This document shows, piece by piece, positions 35,700 through 45,099 of a DNA stretch of 64,000 nt. A program made the translations under genes and the position numbers. The stretch lies in NCBI GenBank assembly GCA_002449305.1, contig DKDI01000004.1, forward strand, positions 16,665-80,664. The letters are read 5' to 3'. How positions within the stretch are numbered: position 1 is the stretch's first letter; each line of letters begins with the position of its first letter. The stretch is from Treponema sp. UBA6852 (GTDB lineage Bacteria > Spirochaetota > Spirochaetia > Treponematales > Treponemataceae). The notes under the pieces were generated by a model. It was not told where the DNA came from. It saw nothing but the letters and a program-made list of their open reading frames with translations, and did not search any database.

Positions 35700-36357
35700 C
35701 GGCTTTTATCTCCTCGTCAAGAATCTGGACAATATACAAGTCTCCGCGCTGCCTTTTGTTCCGCTCAACATCAAAATATTCACGTCGCGCGCTTGTATCC
35801 CGCAATTCTTTTTTTGCGAACCATTCTGAATAATCGGCAGTTTCAGCTCCAATAAATCTTATTGTGTCAAAGGATTTTTTGCTTTTCAGGACAACTTGAA
35901 TGCCTAGCTTTCCCAGTTTCATGGCGTTTCCAAGCTGGCGGACAGAGATTGCTCCGTTTATAAAATCCTGCGCAAATGAAAAATAGCTGTCATCTGCCCT
36001 GTAGCCAGTAACAATATCGTAATCCTTGTAAGGAACAGAAAAATTTTTCAGGAGATAATTTTTTGCCTCCTGTGCAAGAGCCGAGCCAATATCAAAAATT
36101 CTGTTTTCAAGAAGAATTGCAAGCCAATGAAGAATTGTATATTTTTCAGAATTCAAGTCCAAGACAGTCAATCCGCCGGTTTCAAGCTCATAAATATTTG
36201 CATATCCGTTTGAATTTTTTGAAACGCCCCATTCCTTAGCCATATCAAGCTCTTCCGTGCAATAAAATCCTAATCCGTAGTCGTTTATTGCCTTTCCAAA
36301 GCCAAAAATGGGTTTTTCTATAATTTTATTTGAACCATGATAAATCTTCTTTTTCAT
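35680..36357 (-). CDS. DUF3990 ADP-ribosyltransferase-like toxin
   Basis: 225 residues. KIYHGSNKIIEKP near the N-terminus, DYGLGFYCTEELDMAKEWG, and RQLGNAMKLGKLGIQVVLKS are the DUF3990 signature blocks; the H and Y residues fit an ADP-ribosyltransferase fold. Family knowledge points to a toxin that modifies a host or phage target with ADP-ribose from NAD; the target is unknown. It lies 5' of the XRE gene and overlaps it. No ribosome site is evident before the ATG, so translation may be weak. Confidence 0.75.
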   Translation of the reverse strand: MKKKIYHGSNKIIEKPIFGFGKAINDYGLGFYCTEELDMAKEWGVSKNSNGYANIYELETGGLTVLDLNSEKYTILHWLAILLENRIFDIGSALAQEAKNYLLKNFSVPYKDYDIVTGYRADDSYFSFAQDFINGAISVRQLGNAMKLGKLGIQVVLKSKKSFDTIRFIGAETADYSEWFAKKELRDTSARREYFDVERNKRQRGDLYIVQILDEEIKADDSRLR

Positions 36358-36461
36358 TGTTATATGATACTCTTATAGGAGTAGTTTTTCAAGAAAAGTT
36401 TATAGTCTATGAATTGTTTTTTTTCAGCAACTTTCAAAAAACAAACTCACAAATCTTATAC

Positions 36462-37643
36462 TTACGCTTCCCCTTCCTGTTCGAGTTTGCAGTTGTTTTC
36501 AAGCATATAGTCAGCAGTTTTTTTGTAATCTGGAAATTTTTCTGCCAAATTGCAAAGCCGTTTTTTGTCATTCGCTGTAAGTGTTATCCAATGAGCTTTG
36601 TTTTTTTCAAGGGTTTCAATGTTCATATTAAAAGGCTCAAAATCAATTTCTGTTTTATTTTTAAGATGCTCAAGAATATAAAATCCGCCGGCATCTATGT
36701 CGCCAAAATGTTTAAATTTTGCTTTAGGATTGCATTTATAAACTAGCTTTATAAAATCTCTTTTTACAGAATTATGAAATCCGCCAAGATAAATCACGAG
36801 TTCATTATTCGGCTGATATTTGTGAAAACTCGTTAGATTTTCAATTGTGATTACAGAAGCGCCTCTCAGCTCCACGGAAAGCAGAGCCCGCAGACTTTGG
36901 GTTGAAAGTCCTATGTCTCCGCTGATTTTTTCCAAATCAATTTTCTGTCCAAGATTTAAAATTCCTTTTCCTTTTAACATTACGTAAGTCGGGGTTTTTA
37001 TAATATTGTGTTCTTCCAAAACGGTTTCTTTGTCATCATATTCTCCATAATTATATAGAAGAGAACGCACAGATGATTCAATTGATTCAAGCCTTTTGGA
37101 ATTATTAAAAAGTTTTACAGAAAATTCACGGATAAATATTTCATTCTGGTTCTCAAGAATTGCCTTTGCAGCCAAAAGAATATCTTTATATTCAGAGAGT
37201 TCTCCATCAAAAAACTGAATGTTCTTATTTTCCTTAAGATGACTTTTTTGCTCGTGAATATATTTTAGAAGCGGAACATAGATTTCATCATTTTTTTCAT
37301 ATTCTGCCCAAAGCTTAAGCAGCAAACTATTTGTATCAGCTTTTGGAATTCTGTTTATGTACTTGTAACTTTCCAGAATTGAATTCTGCTCCAAAAAAAC
37401 AGTTTTTATTTTTCCGCTTCTTTCTGCTTTATATGATATAAGCTCTTTTCTTTTTAGCGACTCAAGATTTGTGTTGATTTCTTTATAAAAGGCGAAGTCG
37501 GAATCATCGTCGTATTTTGGAAAAAGCCTAGCAACAGAAATTTTAAATGTCTGCTGATTTTTGTTTTTTCCGATAAAAGTCTTGCTTTTTTCATAAGAAT
37601 CAAGCAAGGCGTTCAGAATTTTTGATTCAATTTTAGTCGCCAT
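36462..37643 (-). CDS. jetD: Wadjet nuclease subunit JetD
   Basis: 393 residues. The C-terminal half has the TOPRIM-like acidic block KHFGDIDAGGFYILEHL and, before it, YLGGFHNSVKRDF. These mark the DUF2220-type JetD, which cuts DNA in Wadjet. It overlaps the end of jetC by 11 nt and is the last of the four jet genes. The JetABCD complex extrudes loops of circular DNA and cleaves small plasmids. The window between it and the toxin gene holds no other gene. Confidence 0.88.
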   Translation of the reverse strand: MATKIESKILNALLDSYEKSKTFIGKNKNQQTFKISVARLFPKYDDDSDFAFYKEINTNLESLKRKELISYKAERSGKIKTVFLEQNSILESYKYINRIPKADTNSLLLKLWAEYEKNDEIYVPLLKYIHEQKSHLKENKNIQFFDGELSEYKDILLAAKAILENQNEIFIREFSVKLFNNSKRLESIESSVRSLLYNYGEYDDKETVLEEHNIIKTPTYVMLKGKGILNLGQKIDLEKISGDIGLSTQSLRALLSVELRGASVITIENLTSFHKYQPNNELVIYLGGFHNSVKRDFIKLVYKCNPKAKFKHFGDIDAGGFYILEHLKNKTEIDFEPFNMNIETLEKNKAHWITLTANDKKRLCNLAEKFPDYKKTADYMLENNCKLEQEGEA

Positions 37644-40600
37644 AATATCTGAAATCCTCTACAAAACTTATGGTATCTTCGCGCATAACGGTCAGAACTG
37701 AATCTACATTTTCTTCAATGTCTTGAATCTTTGGCGAAGGCGCAACTAGAATTGTCTGGAACTGAAGCTGATTGAAAAATTTCATCACACTTGAAATCCG
37801 CTGCTCATCCATATTGTTGAATGCTTCATCCAGTAAAAGCAGACGGACGCAATTATTATTCTTGTAAATATTATTAAGAGAAGCCGCCATAATTACGTAA
37901 AAAGGAACCTGGGATTCTCCGCCGCTGTTGCTTTTTGCCTTTGCAGAAAGTTTTTGAACAGTTCCATTTTTCTTGGTGATTTCAATATCATAATCAAGAT
38001 AAGTTCTGTAATCGGTATATTCACGGACAGCTTGGTCGCTGGAATCGCCCGCCTTGATTTTTGTAAAAAGTTCTTCAATCTCTTCCCTATATTGGCTCTC
38101 AAAATTTCCGGTAAAAAGATTTTCGCTTCCAAAATTATCATCAGACATAATCATGTTATAAAGATTTCTTTTTTGAGAATTCGGCGTAAGAATAAATCTG
38201 TATGTATCTTCGCCGTACTTAATATCTTTAAGTGCCTTTTTAAGATTATCAAATTCATATTTTGCGCTTTCAATTGATTCCTTCATTTTTGAAAGGAATT
38301 CATTTCTAAAAATATCTTCGCATTTATCGCGGGCAGAACGGATTGACTCCTCATAATAGACAATCTGATAGCCATTTAATTTATCAAACTGATTTTTGAA
38401 CTGCTCAAAGCCTTCAAGCCCAGAAATAAAATCCTTGCTGAAATCCGAATTGTATTTGCTCTGCATCTGATAAAGACCGATAAAATTCTTTTCGCCATTA
38501 AGAAGCCGGCTGGCACGGTTATCATAAACTGATTTCTGCCTTGTGTAATTTTCTTTTATTGCCGGCAAATCATCCTTTTTTGTTAGCCCCTGATACTTTT
38601 CAAAAGCCTCGCTATATGTCGCCGCCTGATAATCCTGCAAACCCGAAAGCTCTTTCTTTTTGTTTTCAAGCTGCGCGTCTATTTCATGCAAAGTATTTTC
38701 CGCAGTGCTGATTTTATCCTGCAAACTTCTTTCATCGCCAGTTAATTTGTCTTTTTCAGCTGATAAATTTGTTTCAATTTTTTCATATTCTGTAATCTGA
38801 TTTTGAAGTTCAATAATATCCGGATTTTTTGAGATTTTATCAAATTCTTCCTTTTCTTTTTTCAGCCGGATAGTTACAGATTCCAGTTTATTTGGCGCAT
38901 CCATGTAATTTTTAAGCATATCAAAATTTACATGGTCATAAGAATTTTCAATCTGATTAAAAACATTAAGCTTTTCTCGCAAAGCAGGAAGTTTTTCAAG
39001 CAACTCTTTTCTCTGCGATTTTGCATTTCTTAACTGAACTTCAATTGCGTCTTTTCCAATATATGGCTTTGAATAAATCTTAGGATCTATTTTGCGTGAA
39101 ACATAATTTTTATAAACCATGCAGTCTTTTGTGATTGCCGAAGGATAATTTTCAAGTTCTTCAAGTCTTTCACAACAGATGACATTTCCTAAAATATAAT
39201 CTGCATAGCATCTTGCAAAACGGTTTTCAGTTTGCACAAGCATAGCCAAAGAATTTGAATCTGGCTCAACTTCCGGCAGTTTTCTAAAGTTTATTATTCC
39301 CTGATTGTAGCTTTTCTTATTTGCGTTATAAATTTCCAGCGCAAGATTGTAATATTCAGGCTCTACAATCAGATAGAAACGCTGCGTATTCAAGTAACCT
39401 TCAATAGCATTAGTCCACTGCTTATCTGTAATAGACAAGAGTTCTGCAAAAATGTAAACAGGCGAGTCAATTCCTTTCTCTTCAAATTCTTTTTGTATGC
39501 AAGCTCTTAAGCGTTCTGTTTCTTCCGAAAATTGAATTGTTTTAGACTCCAAAGCTTCTATTTCTTTTTCAAGCACAGCGATTTTCTGGGAAATTGTTTC
39601 ACGTTCAGTTTTTGCAAGATATTTATTTTCACGGATGCCTTCAATTTCTTTTTTGACAAAAACTTCCAGTTCTTCAACAGTTTCTGCTTTTTGATTTTCA
39701 TCGCCGGCAAGCCCGATATTTTTCACTTCATCCGCGCTTACAGGAATATCTTTTATTTTTATGAACATATTCAGATAATTGTTTAAAAATCTTAAATAGT
39801 CTGTAAGCTGCTGTTTCCGATTTTCTTCATCTAATTTTTCTTCTGACAGTTTATTAATTGAATTCTGCAATTTTTCTGTTAGTTTATGATAATCAGTATC
39901 TTCAAAAGTCTGTCGCAGTTGAACCAGCTTAGCATTTATTTCTTTAAGTTGCTTTTCAATATTTTCTTTTTCTGAAGCCTTGTTTTTTAGTTTTTGCGTA
40001 TCAATGCGAATCTGGCTTAAGCCATCTTCTTTTTTCTTTTCAAGAAAATCCCTGTCAATAATTTTCAGGAGCATATCGTTTACTTTTTTATTGTGCTCAT
40101 TTTCTTCTATCTCCGTGTACCGGGCAAAAATTTCTTCAAGAGAATCACGTTCCCTCTTAGCCTTTTTTAATGTCTGCTCAAATTCATTCAAAGTATCAAT
40201 GCTTTCACGGAGCGACTGGACATCAATATTTTTTTCTGAAAGAACATATTTGTTGATAAAATCCTTTACGTTATCAACAGGACGGAATGCCAATGCCTTT
40301 AGCAGAACCTCAAAAAACTTATCCTCAAGATTTCCAAGCCTGTGCCTGAGATTTTCTTTATATTCAGAAACAGTTTTTATATAACGGACTTTTTCTCCAT
40401 TTTTGCGGAATTCTTCAGCCATCGCAGGTTTGTTTTCTTCTGTTAAAAAAGAAAAATCATCCAGTTTTCCGTTTTCTATGTACCACCTTTTGCTAGGCGA
40501 TTCATTTTCATTTCCAGAAGTTATGTGAACTCCAATTATAAACCAGCGGTTTTCTTTTTCCTCGTAAAATTCCAAAGCAATATTGCTTATCACATTTCCT

Positions 40601-40881
40601 TCGCGCAGAAAAGTTTTTTCTGTTGTATTGATTTTGCAGCGGACATAACTTTTTAAGTCACGGTCTGAATTTTCATTGGCAGCTTTATTGAACTTTGAAG
40701 AATTTCCTGTAAGCACCATCTGAATCGCATCAAGAACAGTAGATTTTCCGGCGGCATTTTCTCCGCTGATTAAGACCGAGCCCTGATTTATAGGAAATGT
40801 TTCATAGCCAAAATACATCCAGTTTAAAAGCCGAACTCTATTCAGCTTCTTCGTCTGCAAAGTCTTCTGCATCATCTGCAT
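37633..40881 (-). CDS. jetC: Wadjet SMC-like ATPase JetC
   Basis: About 1082 residues with an SMC layout: Walker A SGENAAGKSTVL near the N-terminus, two long coiled-coil arms separated by a hinge-like region (about residues 470-640), then signature SGGESQVPFYVIMAASL and Walker B RLLLLDEAFNNMDEQR. It is the loop-extruding motor of the complex. The ATG at 40881 has GGAG six nt upstream and is preferred to the ATG at 40887. The gene overlaps jetB by about 45 nt. Confidence 0.92.
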   Translation of the reverse strand: MQMMQKTLQTKKLNRVRLLNWMYFGYETFPINQGSVLISGENAAGKSTVLDAIQMVLTGNSSKFNKAANENSDRDLKSYVRCKINTTEKTFLREGNVISNIALEFYEEKENRWFIIGVHITSGNENESPSKRWYIENGKLDDFSFLTEENKPAMAEEFRKNGEKVRYIKTVSEYKENLRHRLGNLEDKFFEVLLKALAFRPVDNVKDFINKYVLSEKNIDVQSLRESIDTLNEFEQTLKKAKRERDSLEEIFARYTEIEENEHNKKVNDMLLKIIDRDFLEKKKEDGLSQIRIDTQKLKNKASEKENIEKQLKEINAKLVQLRQTFEDTDYHKLTEKLQNSINKLSEEKLDEENRKQQLTDYLRFLNNYLNMFIKIKDIPVSADEVKNIGLAGDENQKAETVEELEVFVKKEIEGIRENKYLAKTERETISQKIAVLEKEIEALESKTIQFSEETERLRACIQKEFEEKGIDSPVYIFAELLSITDKQWTNAIEGYLNTQRFYLIVEPEYYNLALEIYNANKKSYNQGIINFRKLPEVEPDSNSLAMLVQTENRFARCYADYILGNVICCERLEELENYPSAITKDCMVYKNYVSRKIDPKIYSKPYIGKDAIEVQLRNAKSQRKELLEKLPALREKLNVFNQIENSYDHVNFDMLKNYMDAPNKLESVTIRLKKEKEEFDKISKNPDIIELQNQITEYEKIETNLSAEKDKLTGDERSLQDKISTAENTLHEIDAQLENKKKELSGLQDYQAATYSEAFEKYQGLTKKDDLPAIKENYTRQKSVYDNRASRLLNGEKNFIGLYQMQSKYNSDFSKDFISGLEGFEQFKNQFDKLNGYQIVYYEESIRSARDKCEDIFRNEFLSKMKESIESAKYEFDNLKKALKDIKYGEDTYRFILTPNSQKRNLYNMIMSDDNFGSENLFTGNFESQYREEIEELFTKIKAGDSSDQAVREYTDYRTYLDYDIEITKKNGTVQKLSAKAKSNSGGESQVPFYVIMAASLNNIYKNNNCVRLLLLDEAFNNMDEQRISSVMKFFNQLQFQTILVAPSPKIQDIEENVDSVLTVMREDTISFVEDFRYYGD

Positions 40882-41488
40882 TTTCATCTCCTACTTCATA
40901 TTCCGCCAGCCGTTCTTTTACACTTTCATACAAATGCGTAATTCCCTCGTTTGGAATAGCAATCATAATCGAAGGATAAATTTCTATCCGAGTTTCACCT
41001 TGACTTATATCAGAAGTCAGATTTCTGATGATGTTGTAGCGTTTAAAAAGAGCAATAATCTGTCTTTCTGAGCCTTTGTCAAGTTTCTGTTTATTTTTAA
41101 CTTTCAGCAGATTGTATTTGTCGCGGATTTCTTGAATTGTTACAGTTACATTGTCTCCGTTTGTTGAAAGGTCATTTCTTTTTTCCAGATATAAAAGTTT
41201 TAGAATCAAAAACATAATACTTTCAAATTTTGTAAACTGAAGCCGCCCAGTTCCATTCCGGTTTGAAATTGAAATAAGCCCAATATCTTCATCAATCCGA
41301 AGGTCGTAGCCAAACAAATCAAAAACAATCCTGAACTGCTCTTTATTGTCTTTTATATAAATGTAATCCTGACGCGCATCCTCTTTTTTCTTCAAGATAA
41401 AGCAGTGATTCAAAAGATTATTTGCCGCCCTTGAAAACTTTTCCTTTTGAGAATTAGAATTTCCGATTACTTCAAGCTGTTCAAACAT
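40838..41488 (-). CDS. jetB: Wadjet kleisin-partner subunit JetB (DUF4194)
   Basis: 216 residues. FRIVFDLFGYDLRIDEDIGLISI and the winged-helix-like middle match DUF4194, the JetB family; the C-terminus is acidic (DENADDAEDFADEEAE). It is the KITE-like partner that binds JetA and JetC. It is separated from jetA by 77 nt of GC-rich, hairpin-forming sequence, unlike the tight or overlapping spacing of the other jet genes. Confidence 0.85.
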   Translation of the reverse strand: MFEQLEVIGNSNSQKEKFSRAANNLLNHCFILKKKEDARQDYIYIKDNKEQFRIVFDLFGYDLRIDEDIGLISISNRNGTGRLQFTKFESIMFLILKLLYLEKRNDLSTNGDNVTVTIQEIRDKYNLLKVKNKQKLDKGSERQIIALFKRYNIIRNLTSDISQGETRIEIYPSIMIAIPNEGITHLYESVKERLAEYEVGDENADDAEDFADEEAE

Positions 41489-41495
41489 AAATTAT

Positions 41496-41595
41496 GGGCA
41501 CCACCTTGCCCTGCAAGGCCGCTACGTCCACCCTTCGCTGCCGCTCATTGCAAGCGGCAAGACGCTTACAACTCCGGGGTTACCATCGCTGGCGC
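41496..41595. repeat. GC-rich hairpin element between jetA and jetB
   Basis: About 100 bp, clearly GC-richer than its surroundings. It contains two short hairpins: GCCGCT with AGCGGC, and CCTTGC with GCAAGG. It covers the last codons of jetA and most of the jetA-jetB gap. It looks like a small repeat or miniature inserted element that now supplies the jetA stop codon. I cannot test copy number from this window. Confidence 0.4.
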
Positions 41596-42966
41596 TTTCC
41601 TCCTTATCTCAAAATCCGTAAATTCGCACTTTTCAGTTTTCACTCTTTGCCCTGTTCTCTGAACCATATATATAGAAGATTCAATTGCAAAAAGCCTTAT
41701 ATAAATCAGATTTTCAAAATCCTTACGGTTATTAACAGGAATATCAGAAGCCAATATCAGCTGCTTTTCTCCAAGACGCTCCAATACAAGTTTTTCTATT
41801 TTCTTTCTGTAAATACGCGCCATTTGCTTATCAAGTATCAGTTTCTTTTTTATTAACTTTTCTTCTTCTGTCAAAGTTTTCGCAGTGTCAATGCTTGCAA
41901 CTTCTGCATAAGATTTCTTTTCCGGGATTTTCTTTACTGATTCTTCGCAGATATATTTCTGAACAAAAACATTGAACAAGCTATCAGGAACAGTTTCATC
42001 CTCTTCGGAAACTTCTGCCAAATATCTTAAAATCGCATTGATTTTTCCTTCCTGATTTGTTCCGGATGCCAGCTCAAATTTCGCCCTTGAAGCCGCATTT
42101 TTCATATAGTGATTGTTTTTACGGTCAATATCCTCAATGATTTTATCAAGATTTTCAAATGCGGTTTTTACATCAACAATCATTTCTATGATTTTATCTT
42201 GGGCTAAGTCCGAATCAGATTCCTGCTCAATCTCCATATAGCCGGAAACCAAATCTTTTAAAACTTTAGGCTCAGAAAGCATTTTATCCAAATTGACTTT
42301 TATTGACTGCCTGAATTTTCCGACATTCTCGCTAGTCTTTAAGCGATAAAGCGATTTTGAAACAATCTCATCATTATAAGCCGCAAACATATCAAGAACA
42401 GAAGACAGATTCTTGTTTTTTGTCTGTCGGTCGATATGCTTCTTAATTGAAATATTAAGTTTTTTCAGACTTGAAACAAGCTGCTCTGTATTGCTCACAA
42501 CATTTTTTAGAATAAACTGGTACGGCTTTGAATACAATTCTTCGTTTTGTAAAACCGCATGAATCTGAGAAATAAGTCCCTGATATTCAGTCTCCTCATT
42601 TTTGATGACATCATTCATCGTTCGAATAAAAGGAACTGCCTGTTCTGTAAGAACTACATTCTGCTGATAATTCTTTTCATCCTCAAAATCAAGCCAGCCG
42701 CAATCTTTTAAATAGTTGATTGTTTTTTGAGCTTTGCTTCTAGAATCCTTTTCAAAACTGTTATCATCATCAAAACTTATTTCATCTGTTCTGCCGTTAA
42801 AATATTCTGCTAAAGTGGAAACAACAGACTCCCGGTCAACTCCATAAGAAATTTCAGATTTGTACGAATTATAAACCGCCAAAAGACAGTCAGCATACTG
42901 GTCTTTATATTTACTGACGAGAGGCTTAAAAAAATCTGCCGGAATTATGGAGAAAAGATTTTTCAT
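41566..42966 (-). CDS. jetA: Wadjet kleisin-like subunit JetA
   Basis: 466 residues. MKNLFSIIPADFFKPL opens the protein as in DUF5716-type JetA, followed by helical regions and a basic C-terminal third. I assign the locus to a Wadjet with DUF5716/DUF4194/DUF2220 proteins (probably type III), from memory of family composition. The last residues (KAPAMVTPEL) lie inside the GC-rich element described separately, so the natural C-terminus may differ. An extended -10 promoter lies 20 nt upstream of the ATG. Confidence 0.85.
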   Translation of the reverse strand: MKNLFSIIPADFFKPLVSKYKDQYADCLLAVYNSYKSEISYGVDRESVVSTLAEYFNGRTDEISFDDDNSFEKDSRSKAQKTINYLKDCGWLDFEDEKNYQQNVVLTEQAVPFIRTMNDVIKNEETEYQGLISQIHAVLQNEELYSKPYQFILKNVVSNTEQLVSSLKKLNISIKKHIDRQTKNKNLSSVLDMFAAYNDEIVSKSLYRLKTSENVGKFRQSIKVNLDKMLSEPKVLKDLVSGYMEIEQESDSDLAQDKIIEMIVDVKTAFENLDKIIEDIDRKNNHYMKNAASRAKFELASGTNQEGKINAILRYLAEVSEEDETVPDSLFNVFVQKYICEESVKKIPEKKSYAEVASIDTAKTLTEEEKLIKKKLILDKQMARIYRKKIEKLVLERLGEKQLILASDIPVNNRKDFENLIYIRLFAIESSIYMVQRTGQRVKTEKCEFTDFEIRRKAPAMVTPEL

Positions 42967-42985
42967 AATTTCTGATTACAAGATT

Positions 42986-42994
42986 ATTATAGCA
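42986..42994 (-). promoter_or_regulatory. Extended -10 promoter for the jet operon
   Basis: Minus-strand TGCTATAAT (TATAAT at 42991-42986), giving a leader of only about 13 nt before the jetA ATG at 42966. No strong Shine-Dalgarno site fits in the leader. Confidence 0.6.
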
Positions 42995-43056
42995 TGATTT
43001 ATGGAGTTTTTCTTATAAAATCAGCAGGATAATTTTCAATTCAAGTCTTTCCGTCC

Positions 43057-44292
43057 TCACCACTCCCCGCTCAAAAAATCCTTGATGTGCACAATTTTTA
43101 TTCCGTCCTCAATTCCGCAGACGGAGGAATCCATTGTAACGACGTATTTCGGGAAGCTGTCCTTTATTGCTTTGAGGTTTCCGATTTCCCTGTCCGAATC
43201 CTCCGGCAGAGTTCTGCACACCTGAACGTAGATTTTCTGCCCATGCCTGACCGCCACAAAATCAATTTCCTTGTCATAAAGTTTTCCGATGTAAACTGAA
43301 AATCCTCGGCGGCGAAGCTCCAAGTAAACTATATTTTCAAGAACCGAAGCCACGGATTTTGGAGAATAACCGAACTGGCTGTATTTGAATCCGATGTCGG
43401 AAAGATAATATTTTTCCTGGGTTTTTAAAATTTCCTTGCCTTGAATATCGTAGCGGTTGCAGCGGTAGATTATGAACGCTTCCTCAAGCCAGGCAATATA
43501 ATTGTAGATTGTCTCAATTGAAACTGAGCGGTGCTGGCTTTTGAAAAAGTCGAAAATTGTCTTTGCGCTGAAATTCTTTCCCAGATTTTCAAGAACAAAT
43601 CTGACAACCCGGTTGAACATCTCCAAGTTCGAGATATTGTGCCGTCTTGAAATATCGCGCGTTACAACCGTCGAATAAATTCCGTCAATAATCTGATAGT
43701 TTTCTTCCTGACTGTGATTCGTTTTTGCAATAAAAGGAAAACCGCCGGATTTTAAATACATGTCAAAATATTCATCCTTTGTCCTTTCCGCTGATTCAGG
43801 AAAATACGTCTTCTTGAATTCCATGAATTCAAGAAAAGAAAGCGTGTAAACTGGAATCAGAACAAAGCGGCCGGTAAGAAATGTTGAAATCTCAGAGGAC
43901 AGCAGTTTTGAATTTGAGCCGGTAACGTAAATGTCCACGTTCCGATTTTCAAAAAGAGAATTGACGCACTTTTCCCAGTTTTCAACTTCCTGAACCTCAT
44001 CCAAAAGAAGATAAACTTTCTGACTTTTATCAGCATTTTCAATTGCAGCAAGCAAGTCCGCATTCATCTGAGAAGCGTCATAACTTTCATCAAATTCCAT
44101 GGAAAAATAAAGCCTCTCAATTACATTTCGCGGATTTACGCCCATAGACAAAAGCTCTTTTTTATAAGTGCTCAGGATTGTAGACTTTCCGCAGCGGCGC
44201 ACACCGCAAAGAATCTTTATAATGCTTTCATCCTTGAACTTCTTGAGATTTTCTATAAATACCGACCGAAAAAGCTCCAAATCATCTTTCAT
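43057..44292 (-). CDS. DUF4143-family AAA ATPase
   Basis: 411 residues with AAA_14 and DUF4143 domains: Walker A GVRRCGKSTIL (about residues 31-41), Walker B VYLLLDEVQEVENWE, TGSNSKLL sensor, and the C-terminal DUF4143 domain (IVYLELRRRGF, then KEIDFVAVRHGQKIYVQV), which resembles a restriction-endonuclease-like fold. These genes are abundant in gut anaerobes and spirochaetes; function is unknown. Inverted repeats lie directly upstream (44331-44359), so expression may be controlled by a repressor. Confidence 0.88.
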   Translation of the reverse strand: MKDDLELFRSVFIENLKKFKDESIIKILCGVRRCGKSTILSTYKKELLSMGVNPRNVIERLYFSMEFDESYDASQMNADLLAAIENADKSQKVYLLLDEVQEVENWEKCVNSLFENRNVDIYVTGSNSKLLSSEISTFLTGRFVLIPVYTLSFLEFMEFKKTYFPESAERTKDEYFDMYLKSGGFPFIAKTNHSQEENYQIIDGIYSTVVTRDISRRHNISNLEMFNRVVRFVLENLGKNFSAKTIFDFFKSQHRSVSIETIYNYIAWLEEAFIIYRCNRYDIQGKEILKTQEKYYLSDIGFKYSQFGYSPKSVASVLENIVYLELRRRGFSVYIGKLYDKEIDFVAVRHGQKIYVQVCRTLPEDSDREIGNLKAIKDSFPKYVVTMDSSVCGIEDGIKIVHIKDFLSGEW

Positions 44293-44330
44293 ATTTTCAG
44301 ATTTTAACTGAAAAAGTTTAGAAAAACAAT

Positions 44331-44359
44331 AAGTTTTTCAGTTTTAGACTGAAAAACTT
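44331..44359. promoter_or_regulatory. Inverted repeat upstream of the DUF4143 gene
   Basis: Arms AAGTTTTTCAG (44331-44341) and CTGAAAAACTT (44349-44359) around a 7-nt spacer, with an additional half-site ACTGAAAAAGTTT at 44307-44319. It is in the intergenic region shared with the lipocalin gene and looks like an operator for a dimeric repressor. Confidence 0.5.
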
Positions 44360-44446
44360 CAAAAAGTACAAGTTCTTCGGTGAGTTTCTATGCAGATTTT
44401 TTCCGATAATCCCTTTCCCTACTGAAAACTATTTCAAATTTCGCAA

Positions 44447-44471
44447 AAGTTTTCAGCAGCAGTGAAAACTT
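44447..44471. promoter_or_regulatory. Second inverted repeat, upstream of the lipocalin gene
   Basis: Arms AAGTTTTCA (44447-44455) and TGAAAACTT (44463-44471) with a 7-nt spacer. It is a shorter relative of the element at 44331-44359, suggesting one protein binds both. It lies about 80 nt before the lipocalin ATG. Confidence 0.45.
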
Positions 44472-44553
44472 TTCTTGCCTTCATCAATCTTTGTGATTAT
44501 TTTCTTTGTAGGTTGCATGCGATTTTTCTCTTTGAAATTTTATGGAGGTATGT

Positions 44554-45099
44554 ATGAAAAGCAGAATCAGGAAGATTTTTTCTTTGGCCGCAGCCTTATG
44601 CTGCATTGCAAGCCTTTCAGCCCAGTCAGTCTCCAAAAAAAGCAATGCAAGCCTTGAGCCTGTAAAGAATTTTGAACTCGAGCGGTATCTTGGGAAATGG
44701 TATGAAATCGGGCGTTTTGACTTTAAATGGGAAAAGAATCTGAAGAATGTTACGGCCGAATACTCGCTGAACAAAAACGGCACTGTCAAGGTTGTAAATT
44801 CAGGTTACGATTACGCCGCACAAAAAGAAAAGCAGTCCGTGGGAAAGGCGAAATTCGCCGGGAATAAAAACGCGGGAAGCCTTAAAGTGTCGTTCTTCGG
44901 GCCGTTTTACAGCGACTACAAAATTATCGCGCTAGATTCCGAATACAACTACGCGCTTGTCGCAGGAGCGAACAAAAAGCTTCTGTGGATTTTGAGCCGA
45001 ACAAAGACAATTCCTTCCGACGTAAAAGAAAGCTACATTCAGACAACCCAGAACGCAGGCTACGACTTGAACGGTTTTGCCTGGACTGTGCAGGAATAA
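44554..45099 (+). CDS. Secreted lipocalin (Blc-like)
   Basis: 181 residues. The start at 44554 is set by GGAGG (44544-44548) 5 nt upstream; an earlier in-frame ATG overlaps that site. A signal peptide is clear (RKIFSLAAALCCIASLSAQ). The mature part begins with ERYLGKWYEIGRFDF, the GxW lipocalin motif, then FFGPFYSDYKIIALDSEYNY and a C-terminal Arg-containing strand. Blc-type lipocalins bind lipids in the periplasm or outer membrane; here the signal peptide has a Cys pair but no clean lipobox, so free secretion is likely. Its last codons lie in a repeat also found at 50171. Confidence 0.9.
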   Translation: MKSRIRKIFSLAAALCCIASLSAQSVSKKSNASLEPVKNFELERYLGKWYEIGRFDFKWEKNLKNVTAEYSLNKNGTVKVVNSGYDYAAQKEKQSVGKAKFAGNKNAGSLKVSFFGPFYSDYKIIALDSEYNYALVAGANKKLLWILSRTKTIPSDVKESYIQTTQNAGYDLNGFAWTVQE

